Shown: positions 14,471-28,200 of the stretch, one piece after another
Layout: each line of letters begins with the position of its first letter
Numbering within the stretch: position 1 is the stretch's first letter
Source: Lates calcarifer
Lineage: Eukaryota > Chordata > Actinopteri > Centropomidae
Assembly (NCBI RefSeq): GCF_001640805.2
Contig: NC_066849.1
Coordinates: forward strand, 21,577,336 to 21,641,335
Direction: 5' to 3'
DNA: 64,000 nucleotides
Translations under genes and position numbers: made by a program
The notes under the pieces: generated by a model
The model's input: only the letters and a program-made list of their open reading frames with translations
Database searches by the model: none
Told to the model about the DNA's origin: nothing

Positions 14471-15718
14471 AAGTATTCTATGAAATCCAAAGGGGAGAAG
14501 CTTCTGCAAGTTTTCAAGGAAACAATTACTCTGCAAGCAAACAGCTGCAGTCTAAAGGTTATCTTCTTATAATGATTGAATTCTTTTCTTCTTCCTGCCT
14601 ACTAAAATCTAGATAGAGCCACGCAAATTAGCTCCATTTCCTCCCTTTTCACTCCATCTCTGTCTATCCTATTTGATGGTGAGATGAAAAGAGATGGACT
14701 GAGAAATTGCCAGGAGAAAATTTCTCAAAGGGGATGAATTTTGATGATATCCAATCTCCATGTGAAATTAAGGGCTCAGAGGAAATGGAACCACAACCAC
14801 TGCCAAAACAGCCAGGCCTTGCCAAAAACTTGCATCATTCAAATGTCAACTTTTCAAGACCTTTGAAAAGATTGATGTTTTTTTTATTGATGATCCACAA
14901 TTCCTTGTCATTTGGTATAGCATTTCAGAGGATTTGGTTTGTTTTCAGGAATATGAACCACAATGTTAACAATAAAAAACAAGTTCTTATGGAATGCAGA
15001 CACCACATCGTTCACTGCATACAGCTCAAGCAGGTATGTTTTGTTTCAACAGTGTAAAACTCTCAGTGTACACACAGAAATATAAGTTCATGATTAAAAT
15101 TCTTATTTTATGTTTAATCTAATCTGGTTACACACTGAACACATACACATCTGTATGAGGTTAAAATCACCTCATTTTATTCTATAAGCACTAATTCCTG
15201 TTTGCGTCCTTCAAAGGCAACTAAAAGAAAGTGCTGCAAACCACCAGGCAAACATGAAACATGACTTACATGTCATTCCTCCTTGGTGTGCTCCTATTAT
15301 CCCAGAGCCACTTGCTTATATGATAAGCAAAGCAGAAAAAGAGCTTCTCATATGTTTTTGTCACATTACATACTATTCATGAAAAAAGTATTTCCCAGGC
15401 ACACCTTTACTCTTGAATATAGTTTTGTAAATTATCACTTTAATTAAGACTCCTGATTCCAATGCACATCTGGCCAGCTCCCAGTTTGAGAACCACTGAT
15501 CTAGCTAGCCTGATCCTACTGTGATATTGATGTGGAACATGGGCTAAGCACAAAATGAAAGTGGGATGGCCTTATTTTGCCTTTGTAGAATCCAACTGAT
15601 AGAGTCTGGAGCAATTCCCATGTGAAAATCTAGAGTTCTGGGCTGTCCCCAACATTTCACGATCCTAGCAACACCCCTACAAGCATTATATCACACATGC
15701 ACACACAGCAAACATCTC

Positions 15719-15721
<3 letters not shown>

Positions 15722-15760
<39 letters not shown>
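15722..15760. repeat. (AC)n microsatellite
   Basis: About 19 uninterrupted CA units. Confidence 0.97.
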
Positions 15761-15764
<4 letters not shown>

Positions 15765-18228
15765 AACCTTCCCACACCAACCATCTGTCCATGTCTTATC
15801 CTTCCTTCCCTTGTTTTTCAGTGCAGGCTGAGGCACAGATATAGTCCATGATTTAAAATCTCTTTGGAGAAGTTCATAAGATGAAGATGACAAACCTACA
15901 TATGAAAGTCTGTTGTTAAGCAGTGTTCCCTTTCAGTATTTCTGTTTTACTCAGGCCAAGGCTGTTGACCACCTGATATGTCATCATCACAAAGACCCAT
16001 TAGCTTCTCCTTAACATAAAAACTGGAAGCAGGAGGAAAGTCTGGCTCTGTCCAATGGTAACAAAAATCTGCCCATGAGTTTTGGAAAGAGCCAGGCTAA
16101 CTGTTCCTCTTAAAGTCTTTGTTATAAGTATCTATATACTGAAATGATTTCTCCCATTGTCTACAGGCAAATCTAGGACATGAGAGGGTTCTGTTAAGTC
16201 ATACTTACATGCAATACATACTGTAAGTAGAAAGGGAGGGGGTAGAGTGACAGAGAGAAAAAAAGAGAACATTGAGTGTGACCTAGAGATGATTAAAGGA
16301 GAGTGGAGAACAAAGGTGAATCTAGGACAGAAATAAAAATGACACACCAAGGGGAATTGAATAGGGGGCTTACAGGAGACAAGCCTGGGAGATGCTGTAA
16401 TTGGACAAGGTGCTGGACAGAGAGAGGAACAGAGAGAATCGCACTGACACAATGACAAGCAGGCACGGGGATTCACTGACAGACACATGAAAGCACAGGT
16501 GTACTCACACACACAGACGCTCCAGTGCAACAGAGACATTACAGAGGATACAGAGAATGCAGGACTTTGACACGTGGAGACTATTGTAAAGAGACCTGTC
16601 CCAGAACGGAAGCTCTAAAATACCATGTGCCAGTCTGAGTCATGGTTTCGCCTGACAGAAACTGCTGTGCACCAGTTACAGCTTTCATTTTGCACTTAAA
16701 TTGTGCAGTCATCTGTATATAATCACTACGGTTTTATAATTTCACCCAGACCTCTTTCTTCCAGCTTCACACACTCTTTTCTCGGTTTGTCATTTGCTTT
16801 TTTGAGAAAACCATTTGCATTTAAAACTTAGCAAATTTTGCAAATCTTTGATGTGTGTCGTGACTGAATAAGTGTCCAGTGTCAAAATTTTCAGTGTGAC
16901 CAAAATGTCCTAGAAGCCACAAAGTAAAGAGCTTTAATGACTCATTGTGACTTCTGATATTGACACACTGGCTCCACCACTTTCAAACCACACAAACATG
17001 AACACATACTGTAAACACACTGACTTCCACTGATACATTTGCTTCTCATTTTATCTTTTATCATTTTATCAGAATGCCATCTTACAATTTGTTCAAGAAC
17101 ACAGGTAAAATATTCCACCTATACGGTCTTCTGTGAAATTTCCTTTGACAGAATTTGCACTCACATGCACATACACATGCAGACAAAAACACACTCTGGG
17201 GTAATACACTGGCACACCTAATCACATAGCCTATTACACTCGTGCACAACCACACACAGACACTCACACTGGAAGCCTCATTAGCAGTACAGGCATGCCG
17301 CAAACCAGCTGCTTTGACTCTTCTATAAATAATCCTCTGCCTGTCTGCCCACAATGCCCAGAAACCTGAAAGAGGGTGCTCATTTGAACTTAATCTCAAG
17401 GCAAAATTCAATGTGAACTAAAGATTTTTCTTCATGTAATGAACACTTGCATTACTGTAGTACTGTGTACAACTCTCCAGAGCCAGGGGTAAATTTGCAG
17501 TGTCATAGTATGTAGTCACATTTGCCAACTCAGGTAAATCATTTTGAATATGTTAATGAAGTTGGTTTGCCATTTAGTGCCAAACTGCTTTCTTAACATT
17601 TTATGATAATGATGAGCTGCAAAGCAACATGAATGTTGAAGCTAGAGGAAAAGGTGAGTGGTTATAACATGAAAAGCTGAGAGGAAAATAGCAGAGAAAT
17701 GGTGAGAAAATATAGGATGGGGGTGTTGCATGTTTTGTACATTTAAAGCCTACACAATATGTGCAGGCACAAAAACACCTGCTACACATTTTTGGCTCGC
17801 AGTGGTTTTAAACGTTTCTGGCTCACTGCCCATGAATCGCACAATTGCACTGATGGGGGCGGTAGGAAGATAGTAAAACTATCAAAAGAAAATTTCTCAG
17901 TTTTTAGTCGAATATTTATAGAAAGTTATGGAGACCAACATGAATTTCTGTCATTTCAAAGGGTAAACATCTAATAATGGATCGACCTTATGCTCAGCAG
18001 AAACCATTTGCATTTGAATGGAAACAATACATACAGTATACATGGAGCATGAGGCCTTGAGTATGTATGGACTACCATAGAATATAGAATACATGAATTA
18101 CAAATACCCTATCTCCCTGTATGTCTCTCCCTCTTTGACCTCTCTCTCTCTCACACACACACACACATGCACAGTCACATTTAGTTGTCTCACACACAAA
18201 CACACACATGCACCCTTGTGCACCTACC

Positions 18229-18417
18229 TTTGTGGGGTCCCGTTACTGTATTCTGTGGCCCCCTATAACCATAACCATCACAACTTCTAACCCCGACCAT
18301 GTCCCTAACCTGACCATAATTCTAACCCTAACTCTTAAATCAAATCTTAACCCTTAAACAGCCATTTAAACTTGCAGGGTCCAGTATTGTGGGGACCAAA
18401 ATGGTAGGCCCCACAAG
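18229..18417. repeat. TGGGGACC-bounded repeat with telomere-like interior
   Basis: Bounded by TTTGTGGGGTCCCG on the left and TTGTGGGGACC...CCCCACAAG on the right. The interior is a degenerate run of CTAACC/CCCTAA words and TTAACCCTTAAACAGCC. It follows a CT/CA-rich microsatellite (18130-18210). It matches from memory a widespread teleost microsatellite-linked repeat. The CCCTAA words are part of that repeat, not a relic telomere. Confidence 0.7.
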
Positions 18418-19226
18418 CAGAGTGGGCTGCAGGTTTTCACACTCTATGAATAAGATAAAACAACAAATGTAGAATGCATGTATGTCGTGTGCAGATGTTA
18501 AAAGAAATGAAGAAATAAACATGTTGCTCATGTACTTGTTTTTTCACTTCCAATTTAACACACTAAACTTTGTCCTCTCTTGATGAAACGTATGAAATTG
18601 AAAGCTATTCTATGAAAGAATGATAATAACCTAACAACTTCACATGCTCTCTACAGGCATTTGTCAAGGGGCATGTCACTGGACTTGACATGGTGGTGAT
18701 ACACTTGCTAAACTCCCCGCAGACAGCCTCTGCCACAGTACTGAGACAGTTCATCAGTTTGCGGACACTGACCATATCTTTCAGTCCCCACGTGGCTCCT
18801 CAGTGTCAGAGTTTCATACCCATGGGTGGGCTGTGAGTCAGTTTAAAAGCCAGATCGATGACTAGTCGCACTGTAGTGCCAAGCAATATGGAGGGGGCTG
18901 AGCACTCTCACCTTTTAACCTCGCCACAACATAATGAAAGCATACAAGTCAGGAGGGAAGAGGGGGATGGAAACAGGGAGAGAGAGAAAGGCAGAAAGAA
19001 ACAACATATGAAAGGCCTGCTGAGAAGGAATGACAGGGAGCGGATAGATAAAGAAGACCTTAGCCCTCCACTCATCTACCGGCACAAACGCTCCCTCCAT
19101 CCATCACTCAGCTGGTGCACGGACAGCCCTGAGATAATGTGGAGTTGTTGACGCCTCTCAGAGATGAATGATAGTGGTATGACAGAGAAGCAGGAGGAGA
19201 GGACGTAGGAAAGGAAAAGATACCAA

Positions 19227-19227
19227 G

Positions 19228-19299
<72 letters not shown>
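19227..19299. repeat. (GATA)n microsatellite
   Basis: About 18 uninterrupted GATA/TAGA units. It adjoins the SINE-type fragment on its right, so it probably grew from that element's tail. Confidence 0.97.
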
Positions 19300-19303
19300 G
19301 AGT

Positions 19304-19437
19304 CAGAGCATCACTGGGTTTATCCTAGAGACACTATGATATTCTTGCCCAAGGATACTTCGACATGAGGACAGGAGGAGCCAGGGATCAAACCACTGAT
19401 CTGATTAGTGGATGACCTGCTGCCCTGTACAAAATTT
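19304..19437 (-). repeat. tRNA-like / SINE-type interspersed repeat fragment
   Basis: Read on the - strand it contains GTGGTTTGATCCCTGGCTCC, resembling a Pol III B box (GGTTCGANNCC; here 19384-19394), followed by ATGTCGAAGTATCCTTGGGC. The combination 'GGTTCGATCCC...GTCGAAGTGTCCTTGGGCAAGA' is very common in percomorph genomes. It directly abuts the GATA array, as such repeats often do. The A box is not clear and there is no tRNA cloverleaf, so this is not called a tRNA gene. Confidence 0.65.
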
Positions 19438-19648
19438 TGTGGCAAGCCATCCATTGTTTAGACATTTAACTAAGAAGTGAAAATGTTAACTTAATTTTTA
19501 ATGAGAGAAAAATCAGGTCACTAAAATCAACAAAGTCTTACTGTCTGGTGACCATGAACCTACAAAATTTCATGGCAATCCATCCAGCAGTTCAGTTTGG
19601 ACCAAAGCAGTGGACTGATCTTGCCATCCCCAGAGCCACACCTCTAGC
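19429..19648 (+). repeat. percomorph interspersed repeat ('CATGGCAATCCATCC...GGACCAAAG' type)
   Basis: Contains two related units: ACAAAATTTTGTGGCAAGCC (from 19430) and ACAAAATTTCATGGCAATCC (from ~19562), then TTTGGACCAAAGCAGTGGAC and CCAGAGCCACACCTCTAGC. I recognise this order from abundant teleost repeats ending in '...GCCATCCCTAGAGCCACGCCGCTAGC'. The family name is uncertain. Confidence 0.6.
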
Positions 19649-20793
19649 AAGGCCAGCAATTACAGCTTAGATGAAATCCAGCAAATCATAAATCTAAATA
19701 CAAAAACGCTGATCTGTCTAGTGTCATACTAAACATATGAAGGAGCCGGTATTTGGATTCCTCAGTGCAAATTCTCTAAATTAAACTATCTGGAGCTGCA
19801 CCCCTGCACCCAACAAGGTACTTGACAATTCTGAATGAGGTTTTAATCATAGCCTATCTTGACAAGAAGAAAAGCAGGTGGCAACCCAAGCAATTTCTGA
19901 GGACTACTTAGTGGTATTCTGGATTCATGGAAAAAGGATCTCAATTCTTATTATAGTAAATCAACACTGAAGAGGCTGACTGTGCTTAATTAAGGAGTCT
20001 GTGTTGAAGGGGGAAAAAAGCATTAATTGACATCCTCCAGAGTGTTTGTCTGTCTCTCAGTAGAGACTAATCAACCTAAACTGCAGAAAACCAAGTAAAC
20101 AGCTGCCAGAATATTACGACAGTTCATTCACAACTGTACATGGCTGTCTCCTAATTAGGGAACATTCATGAATGAATATGTGCACAATTTCAACTTTGAA
20201 TTAGTGGGCAGGCTCTGTGTGCAAACACAAAATACTAAGACTAATTTGAGCACATTGGATGGGGAATGAATCGGGAGAAAAAGTCTTGTTGGTAGACAGA
20301 GAAAAGCAGCTCAGAAGGCAGAGACAGACAGCGAGAATGTGAAAGGCGAGAGACAGAGTTTATTTCAGTGCAGTAGGGGTGATTCATACTTCTCCCCTTT
20401 AATGTTAATGCATCCACACAGTCACAATAGGTGACTGTCAGCAGAAAACCCTTGGAATAGCCGTCCATTCTGATTTTTCACAAATCTCTCTCTGGGCCCT
20501 GAAGGAAGGCTGGCTGATGGAAAAGGCCGTGACTCCATGACTGGGTCAGTTTGTGCTGAAACTGCAGTTACCACATGCTAAAACATTATTTATAGACTAG
20601 AATAAGGTTTTGGGAATGGGTCACAGGTCTTTTTCAGTTGGTTATTTTGCATATATTTAAATTGTGGTTATCTGCCAGGCTAAGTTTCCTGTTCAACATG
20701 ATTTTCATGAATTGAAAAGGTTTCAGAAGTTGCTGAGTTGTGTTGCGGTGACCTGGATTTCATAACTCCAAACAAAACCACCAAACTAAAAGG

Positions 20794-20811
20794 TTTTTTT
20801 TTTTTTTTTTT
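20794..20811. repeat. poly-T tract (18 nt)
   Basis: Uninterrupted T run. It could be the reverse poly-A tail of an old retroposed copy, but no body was recognised beside it. Confidence 0.85.
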
Positions 20812-23686
20812 AACCCTTTGTTGTCCAGTGTGTCTGTGCTGTGATATTACCCTTAACATAGACAGTGTATCATGGTGTTATTGTTAGTGCTAGCCCAAAA
20901 TGAATTCATTAATCTTTGCTACTGGTATTTTTGCAAGTTTCAGTTCAAATTAAGTTTATACTGGTATGTGCTGCCTCCAGGAAAGACCTGTATGCACTCT
21001 ACTTCAAAAGTCTTTGCCTTCTCCTGCCCTCTCGCCTTTTACCAAACTAACAGCCAGCCATATATGCTTTCATACATGCACTGCAACCCTAGACTTGTCT
21101 AGAGAGAAGCTGTTAAAGTCTGAATCGGTTGGACTAGACATTAAATGGACGTTATCCTGCCAGCACGGTAGTATAAAGTCTGTGTTATGTCCGATCAGGC
21201 CAATGTGTGAATAGAGTTGGTCACTGCCCAGAAAATTCACAGCGAGCAAGTGGGTGTGTAGATGATGTTTCTATCCTGCCTCCTGCACGCTCTACCCAGG
21301 AACCACCCCTCACCTAATCCCATCATTTCCAGTAGGTGAGGATGTGTCTCATATGGACAATTTCCTGTTGTGCCTGCACGTGTGAGAGGGTAGGAGAGTT
21401 CCAGATGAGAAGACAGCCTTTTACTTCCACATGATACTGGCATATCATGTTAGCGTGCCATGCAGTCTTATGGCCTTAAAGGTGTGCAACAGCCAAAACC
21501 AGAGAACTCAAAATATTTGATAGATTTAGATGTCTGTACCCAGTACACACAGAGAGAAATAAACACTTGAATATTGCAGCACTAGTTATTGCATCATGAG
21601 TAACTCTTGATTCCCACCACTAACAAGAGTGTTAGGTATTAATGGGATGATTCCGAGGACTTCAGATGTTTCATGCTTTCACTAATGCAATACAGAATAG
21701 ATCCAAAGTTAAACCAGAGAATATAGTTGATTTTCAGACTAGACTCATTTACTGTGCCTGCAGGCGAGAGGACTGACCCTGTGACTCTTATTAAAGCATC
21801 ATTTCCCTTCATGTTCAATGAGATTACACAGTCATTTTACAAATTATGACTGCTCTGTGCACACACTGGCTATCTGCATATCTAAGTAACCCTGTAATTT
21901 GAATATACATACAGGAGCAGCATTTTCACACTTGCGGTTTGTTACTTTGGCTGCCCACTGGCTGCAGCAGTGGTAGTTCCTGGTTGTGCCACAACTCAGT
22001 CATGTCTCTGTGACACTTTCAATTTTGGTGTTTTACAAGCATACTGACTAATATTTGCAGCTTATTTATTTACAAATACTTTATGGCTGTACACAATTTA
22101 GTTACAAGAATAACTGTGTCCACACTCACAGCTGAATGAGGCACCCTTCATTAAGTTGTAGGGTATAAATACAGCGGCAAGCCTCAGGATGAACCTCCCT
22201 CTCTCGGGCAGAAACATTTAGTGTGCATAACTTTTAGTAACCATGGTTTCATATCAGCATATTATACACAGCATATATAATAATAGGATACAAGTATCAG
22301 TGTGGGCAGTGAAGTGGCAGACTCATTACATTCACTCCCCAGTAGGCCTATGCTGATGGAGAAAAATAAAACTTACTCCCAAGCTTCTTTGGTTTTTGTA
22401 AATATTTTCTTGTTTCTTGTTTAACTCTAATTTTTATAAGCAGTCGCAGTAAGTATACACTTAGTAATCAAATTAACACATCTAAGGCTCTCTAGACTAG
22501 AGAAGGATACATTTGATCCTAAATTCTGTGTTACCTTTAAGTTGTTAACATCTGTATTATTAAATGTCTGGCTTAGTTTGAGCAGTTTACAAGTAAATGT
22601 TTGTATGGGAATTTACATTTGTACAGAGTGTGTTCCATGACTATCACAACACAGGCAATGGACATGGTGAGTAAGTAAGCATGGATATAGACTCACTATT
22701 GGAGAGTTAATGTGGTGGATGGTCCACATGAATGTGTAAAAAATAGAATGGAGGTGGGTAGGGAGAGGGTGTAATGGGTGGCTTGAAAAAGGGCCTATGT
22801 CTTTTTACCCTTTCCTCTCTCTCTCTACTTACTCAGAAACAAAAAAAAGTAGTTTTAACAAATAAAATGCAACACTGTCAATCAGAAAATTGGTATGTAT
22901 ATACATTCAGACATGAATTTTGGCTTTCAGTGAGGCAAGTTGCTCCTGTAAAAACAGACATGTGCATGTAAAGGTAGCAGTATGAGGAAAATAGCTGTGT
23001 GCCATGCACTTGGTGGACATTAGCACAGTTGGTGAAATGATGGTCCTGATGGAACTGTAACACGACACATTGCCATGTCCTTTTGACACCAGACATTATC
23101 CATCAGGGATACTTTGGCAGGTATTACTCTAGAAAATAAAATAAATGAAGTGTAGGTGGGTCACAAGTGTATTTCTTTTTTATCACCCCAAAACTACATA
23201 ATGCAGAGGAAGACTGGAACAAACAGTGCTTCATCACTTCTATAAAACATTTATGTCCTTCACCATCTCTCTCTTTGTGTGAGGGTGGGACAGTTGGTTG
23301 CGGGGGTTGCGAAGGCAGCAGGGCAACCATCCTGTTTTTACAAGAATAATCCTCTTGAAGATTACACAGCAGTTTGAAAGATAACTTTAACAGGAGAGGG
23401 ATTACACGTTGAAACAAACCGTATCAGTTAACATTGTCAAATGCTGGCTAAATCTCAAAGGACAGCAGGAGAATAAATTTCAGATGACCTGTTTAGTTTA
23501 CATCTGTGCACAGGCTACAGAGCTGCATAGTAACAGAGGATTGGGAGAGAAGGATAAAAAGCCCTGGGGAATACACATCTGTATGACACTGCCTGCACGA
23601 GTTTGACGGCTAAATGTGGATCAAATGGTATGCATCATGGGCCAACAAACTGACAATATGCATGCACATGCCAGAGATAGACATAC

Positions 23687-23687
<1 letters not shown>

Positions 23688-23719
<32 letters not shown>
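23688..23719. repeat. (AC)n microsatellite
   Basis: About 15 CA units; a shorter CA run follows at ~23812-23829. Confidence 0.95.
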
Positions 23720-23722
<3 letters not shown>

Positions 23723-25234
23723 CACATAGACCCTCTAGCAAAGTAATATGCATTTATATGACTGCATGCACATGGATATGTAGTTCAAATACCACATCTT
23801 GAAAAGGAAAGCCACACACACACACACACTTACACACACATATGCGTATTCATGTACCCATACATAGAGACACTCATACAGTATATACACAAGCTCTCAC
23901 TCGCTCATATGCAACTCCATGTAGTCACACACTGACTCACTGACACAGTCATGCATAGGAGCCAGACTCTGAACATCCACAGGACTAAAGCTAGAGGCCA
24001 AATGTGTTTAGTGACTCCTTTTACTCAGACGCCTTTACGCGTGATATGGCGGCTAATGCGATATAATTAAGACTGCATTGCACAGACACATTTTGAAGGC
24101 TGACACACAACTAGAGGGCAAAAGTCCCTTTATTCCAAGTGCAGAGAGAGGTATGGGGGATTGAGGTAAAAATGGATGCAAAGTAGTTAGGAATGTGTTG
24201 GTGATGAAAATCAGCAGTGGAAGTAGGTGTGAGTGTGTGGAGGGAAAAGTAATGTATGGGAGCCTGAGTGTCTGCTTCACAAAGATAAAGTAAAATGTCA
24301 GCTAAATACACAGTTCAGTTCACTTCACTTCTGTTGTGTAGACACCTCGTAACACCACCAATGATTCCAACATTTAGACCAAACATTTAGCTGAGTAATC
24401 AATTAATTGATCAAGAGAAACTTCAATTACAGTTGAACATTTGCACTTGTTTGTAGTGAACTAAATTTTGTTATATCATTAAAAAACTCTTTAAGGATGT
24501 CATTTCAGACTGAATTGATGTGGATGTTTCTTGCAAGCTTATAACATTTTCTACATGACTCAGATGAATATAAAATATTTATAATGAATATTTATCATAA
24601 GATGCAGCCTAAATTTTGGTGTGTATTACCAGTATTTTCTAATCTTTATGTAATAGTCTGGTGTCTTGGTGTTTTCAGCTTTAAATTAAAATGTGGCAAT
24701 AAAAGGATGGATAATAGGTTTTGGCTGTAAACATTTTCTCTTTTTGTCAAATGAATATGTCCCACTTGGTGGCTTTAACCTTGGCTTGCTAGAGGTACAG
24801 CTCACCTGTTAAAAACCATGAAGAACAGGTTGCAGTGCTGCACACAGAGAGATATGAGCATGTACAAGTACCCAAACAGAGATAAATATAAACCTGTGTA
24901 GTGCTGCTGTCATGCGCCTTCACACTCTAACCGAAGCCTCTCATCTCAGATGGCAACATACTGAGGATCCCATCAAGGCACTCGTGACCTTCTTCATCAC
25001 TCAGACCAGACTGTATAATAAAGTAGCTTTCAGAAAATAGCGTAGAAAGTTCCTCTCAGTTCAACAATGATGTGTTTATTTTAGAACATACGCATCAGAG
25101 TATTTTGGAGTGATAACTCAAGAACTCTTAAACTGCATTTTAATGTTTTTTTTTTTTTTTCCTTTATGCCAGTCCTCCACTTATTTCAGTGTGGAGAGTC
25201 TTTGGGGGCAAATATCTGTGAATCTTTAAAAAAA

Positions 25235-25288
25235 ATACAGAAAATATAATGCAAAATATAATAATATAATGAAAATATAATACACCAT
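25235..25288. repeat. AAAATATAAT-type AT-rich tandem
   Basis: Imperfect repeated ATAATATAATGAAAATATAA words; no gene. Confidence 0.6.
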
Positions 25289-28200
25289 ATTCAAAAGTAT
25301 GTTAAAACCAACAAAGAATAAACCAGAATTTGTTTATTATTTTTTATGTACTTTACATGACATGCTATGATTGTTTTCTGACCGCTGACCTAATGCCATG
25401 TCATGCTGCATCTGCAAGTACATTAGAGGCCACGTGATGTAAATTTTGTCACCTGAGGGAGTACACCAGACTGCGCGGATGTTGCAGAATCAACAGTTTG
25501 TTGTGTCTGCACAGACTTGTCTATGTGGGGTACGTGCAACAACTGTGCATGCATCGTCCAACTGGACTAGAGAGATTATAACAGACAATTCCAGGTCTGT
25601 GGTGTCTGCAGCTATCTGTGTGTGTCTGCATAGCAGTACATATGAGGCAACAACAACAACAACAGAAACTACTTACATTCAGGGCAAGTCCACTTTTACT
25701 GATCACTGAAATGATTCTTAACCCTTTTGTGTCCTTTACCTTGATTGAAATAACATAAATAACAGATACCACAGTGATTTTATGTAGATAAAAGTTTGTT
25801 TTCCATATATTTTAAAATATATCTGACATACAAGCAAATAAAAAAACAGCCTAAATAAAGTTTGCGAGAGTCACAAAGTCAGTCCCTTATTTGTTAGTCA
25901 ATGGCATAGCTCCAGGCTATTAGATGAAAGCACTGGATGTTGCATGTCTAACTTTAGTAGAAATTGTTTTTATTCATAAATGCTGAGTGCACTGCCATGC
26001 ATTAAGTGATAACATATGCTAATTCAACAAAATTGTTATTCTTCCTTCAAGGTTTGGGTGCACAAACGGTCACTATCTCCAAAAGCGAGAGGAGAGGGCA
26101 GATGTAAATAAGTCCACAGCCTACCCAACCCAAATAACTCCAGGCCACTGTGCCTCATCACTTCTCTTTCCATTCCTTCACCCATTCCTCCCTCACTCAT
26201 ACCTTCACTTTATATATTATTCCTGTCCTGTACCCATATTCATTCTCTAGCTTTAGCCACCACCAATGACTTCTCCCTCCTCTCCTTCATCCATTATTTT
26301 TTTCATTTCTTCACTCAGTCCATCCCATCTGTCATTTTATCCTTAACTCCCATGTGTCTGTCTCCTTTTGACCAATCCATACATCCTCACATTCTGCATC
26401 CATCTGTCTATCTTCTCTATCCCTACACCATTCTGAATCTAGCCATCCTTCCCATCATTTCCCACTCCATCCCTACCTGCATCCCTTATTTCACATGCCC
26501 CTATTATCATTTCAAGGAGGGACAGTGGGCTCTTGCTGAGAGCAGCCTTTCCTTTACATAACATGTGGATTTTAAATCAGGTTCCCCATGAACAGTCAAC
26601 AAGGGGCTGGGTAGTTCATGAAAGATGCAACAGAAAAGGACACATCTGTAACAGATACAGGCCAGGTTGGAGCAGCGTATGATGATGCATGTAAGATATC
26701 AAACGCTCTCCGGCAAGACCAACTGTGTATCAACTCCACACGTTCCGACATAAGAGAGGTGTCACTTACAGGACCAGCATTTTTACATAACAGAAGATGC
26801 AGCGCAGATACAACAGATATTGTATTATTCTTGGATCCATCTGAATTCATTTTATTTCTGCTCATTTACCAGGTGTTTCAAAAACACATGTCTCTGTTGA
26901 GCTCATACTTGTTCAACTGAGCACCAAAAGTCAGTCCACCCAGACAGGTGTTGTCACTTGTTTCCTCTGATTAAACCTCTCCTTGGTTTTTACTTAAATG
27001 GCAGCATAGCTCCACTGCAACCAATTAGAGGTCTGATCAGCCATAGGTGAATGCACCTGTGAGGGTTTGCAGGGCCTTTCAAGGACCATGCTTTGGTGTT
27101 TGTGAAGAACCTGGGTGTGTTTACTGGTGTATACTGAATAACTGGAATCTTATGGAAAGTTATTTAGCTCTAACTTGAACTGGTTTAGTTCAACTTAAGT
27201 TGAAGTATACTGAATTTCAGTCTTTTTACCTTAGCTATTATGTAATTAATTAACATATATGTCTACTTTTCCTAGTAAGGTTTTAAACTAGATGTGTGTT
27301 CTGACTGAATTGATTTGAATGGACTAAATTAATTAATATAAATAGATCATATTCCAAAAAAGAAAGAAAAAAAAATACAAGAAAAAAAGAAAGAATTCAA
27401 GCAAATCCAAGCTGCACTTTGTAGTTTCTGGCCTTCATTTAAAATCTCACAAGCTCATGTTTGGCATGCTCTTGTTCTGCCAGACTATGTCTTGGAACAT
27501 AAATATTTTGGAACCAGTGTTTGAGCATTGCAATCAGTATTATCCTGGCTGCAATAAAGCCTATAATATAACTGGGGTCTTGTCTTGCTGAGGAAAGTCT
27601 GTTGGGTGCAGAACAGACAACACACAGACACACATCAAGACATGGGGAAACAGTACAGAAGTCCTCCACACACATGCACGCACACAGAAACACTGCTGGG
27701 TGTTTATACGTGCACAAACATAAATATATATTGATGACCCATAGGGGGAAGACCATGACAACCTCAGAGGCTGTGTGTCTATTTTGCCTAACTGCTTTGA
27801 CTGGGATGACTGCTCAAAGCGTGGCAGTGTTCCCCCAGCACAAAGAAATGTATTAACAAGGACACAGATGTTAGAAATATATGCATGCAACCCAATCCTC
27901 TAAGATTTACATTTATATGCAACAACTGTGCTTTAGTGACTTTCGTACAATGGTCCATTCAGTGGCAAAAGGAAACGCAGTGGAGGTCACAATGGTGAAT
28001 GGCTATACAAGTATTTACTTTGCAGTTTGCAGTTTTACTTTAGTTGTGTGACCTGTTTCTCTATGATGGTGTTGATCTTGACAGCATGAGTATGTGACTG
28101 ATATATGTAGTTAGACCCTGGGGTTAGCATGATGACCTTGCCCCTCATCACATCTTCGCTGTCCCCTGTAGCTTGCGGTTTTTGCGTATTTGCATATATG

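Larger units (their letters stand above)
13023..18228. other. gene-poor DNA, no recognisable exon
   Basis: Holds the 13.44-kb hairpin, the 14.0-14.5 kb purine-rich stretch and an (AC)n array. CAGTTTGAGAACCACTG near 15481-15500 looks like a hAT-type terminal string without a matching partner. Open frames of up to 135 codons are not family-like. Confidence 0.6.

Noticed and set aside
14707..15057. 116-codon frame starting MPGENFSKGMNFDD
   Set aside because: Looks protein-like at the start but has no recognisable domain, and its second half is composition-driven.
10275..15500. A hAT element bounded by CAGTGGTTCT (10275) and AGAACCACTG (15500)
   Set aside because: 5 kb apart with no transposase between them and no matching flanks; the strings are short enough to be separate relics or chance.
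18240..18360. Interstitial telomere from CCCTAA-like words
   Set aside because: The words are degenerate and sit inside a recognised teleost repeat.
19380..19430. Possible tRNA gene from the B-box-like GGTTTGATCCC
   Set aside because: No cloverleaf, no clear A box, and the surrounding sequence matches an interspersed repeat.
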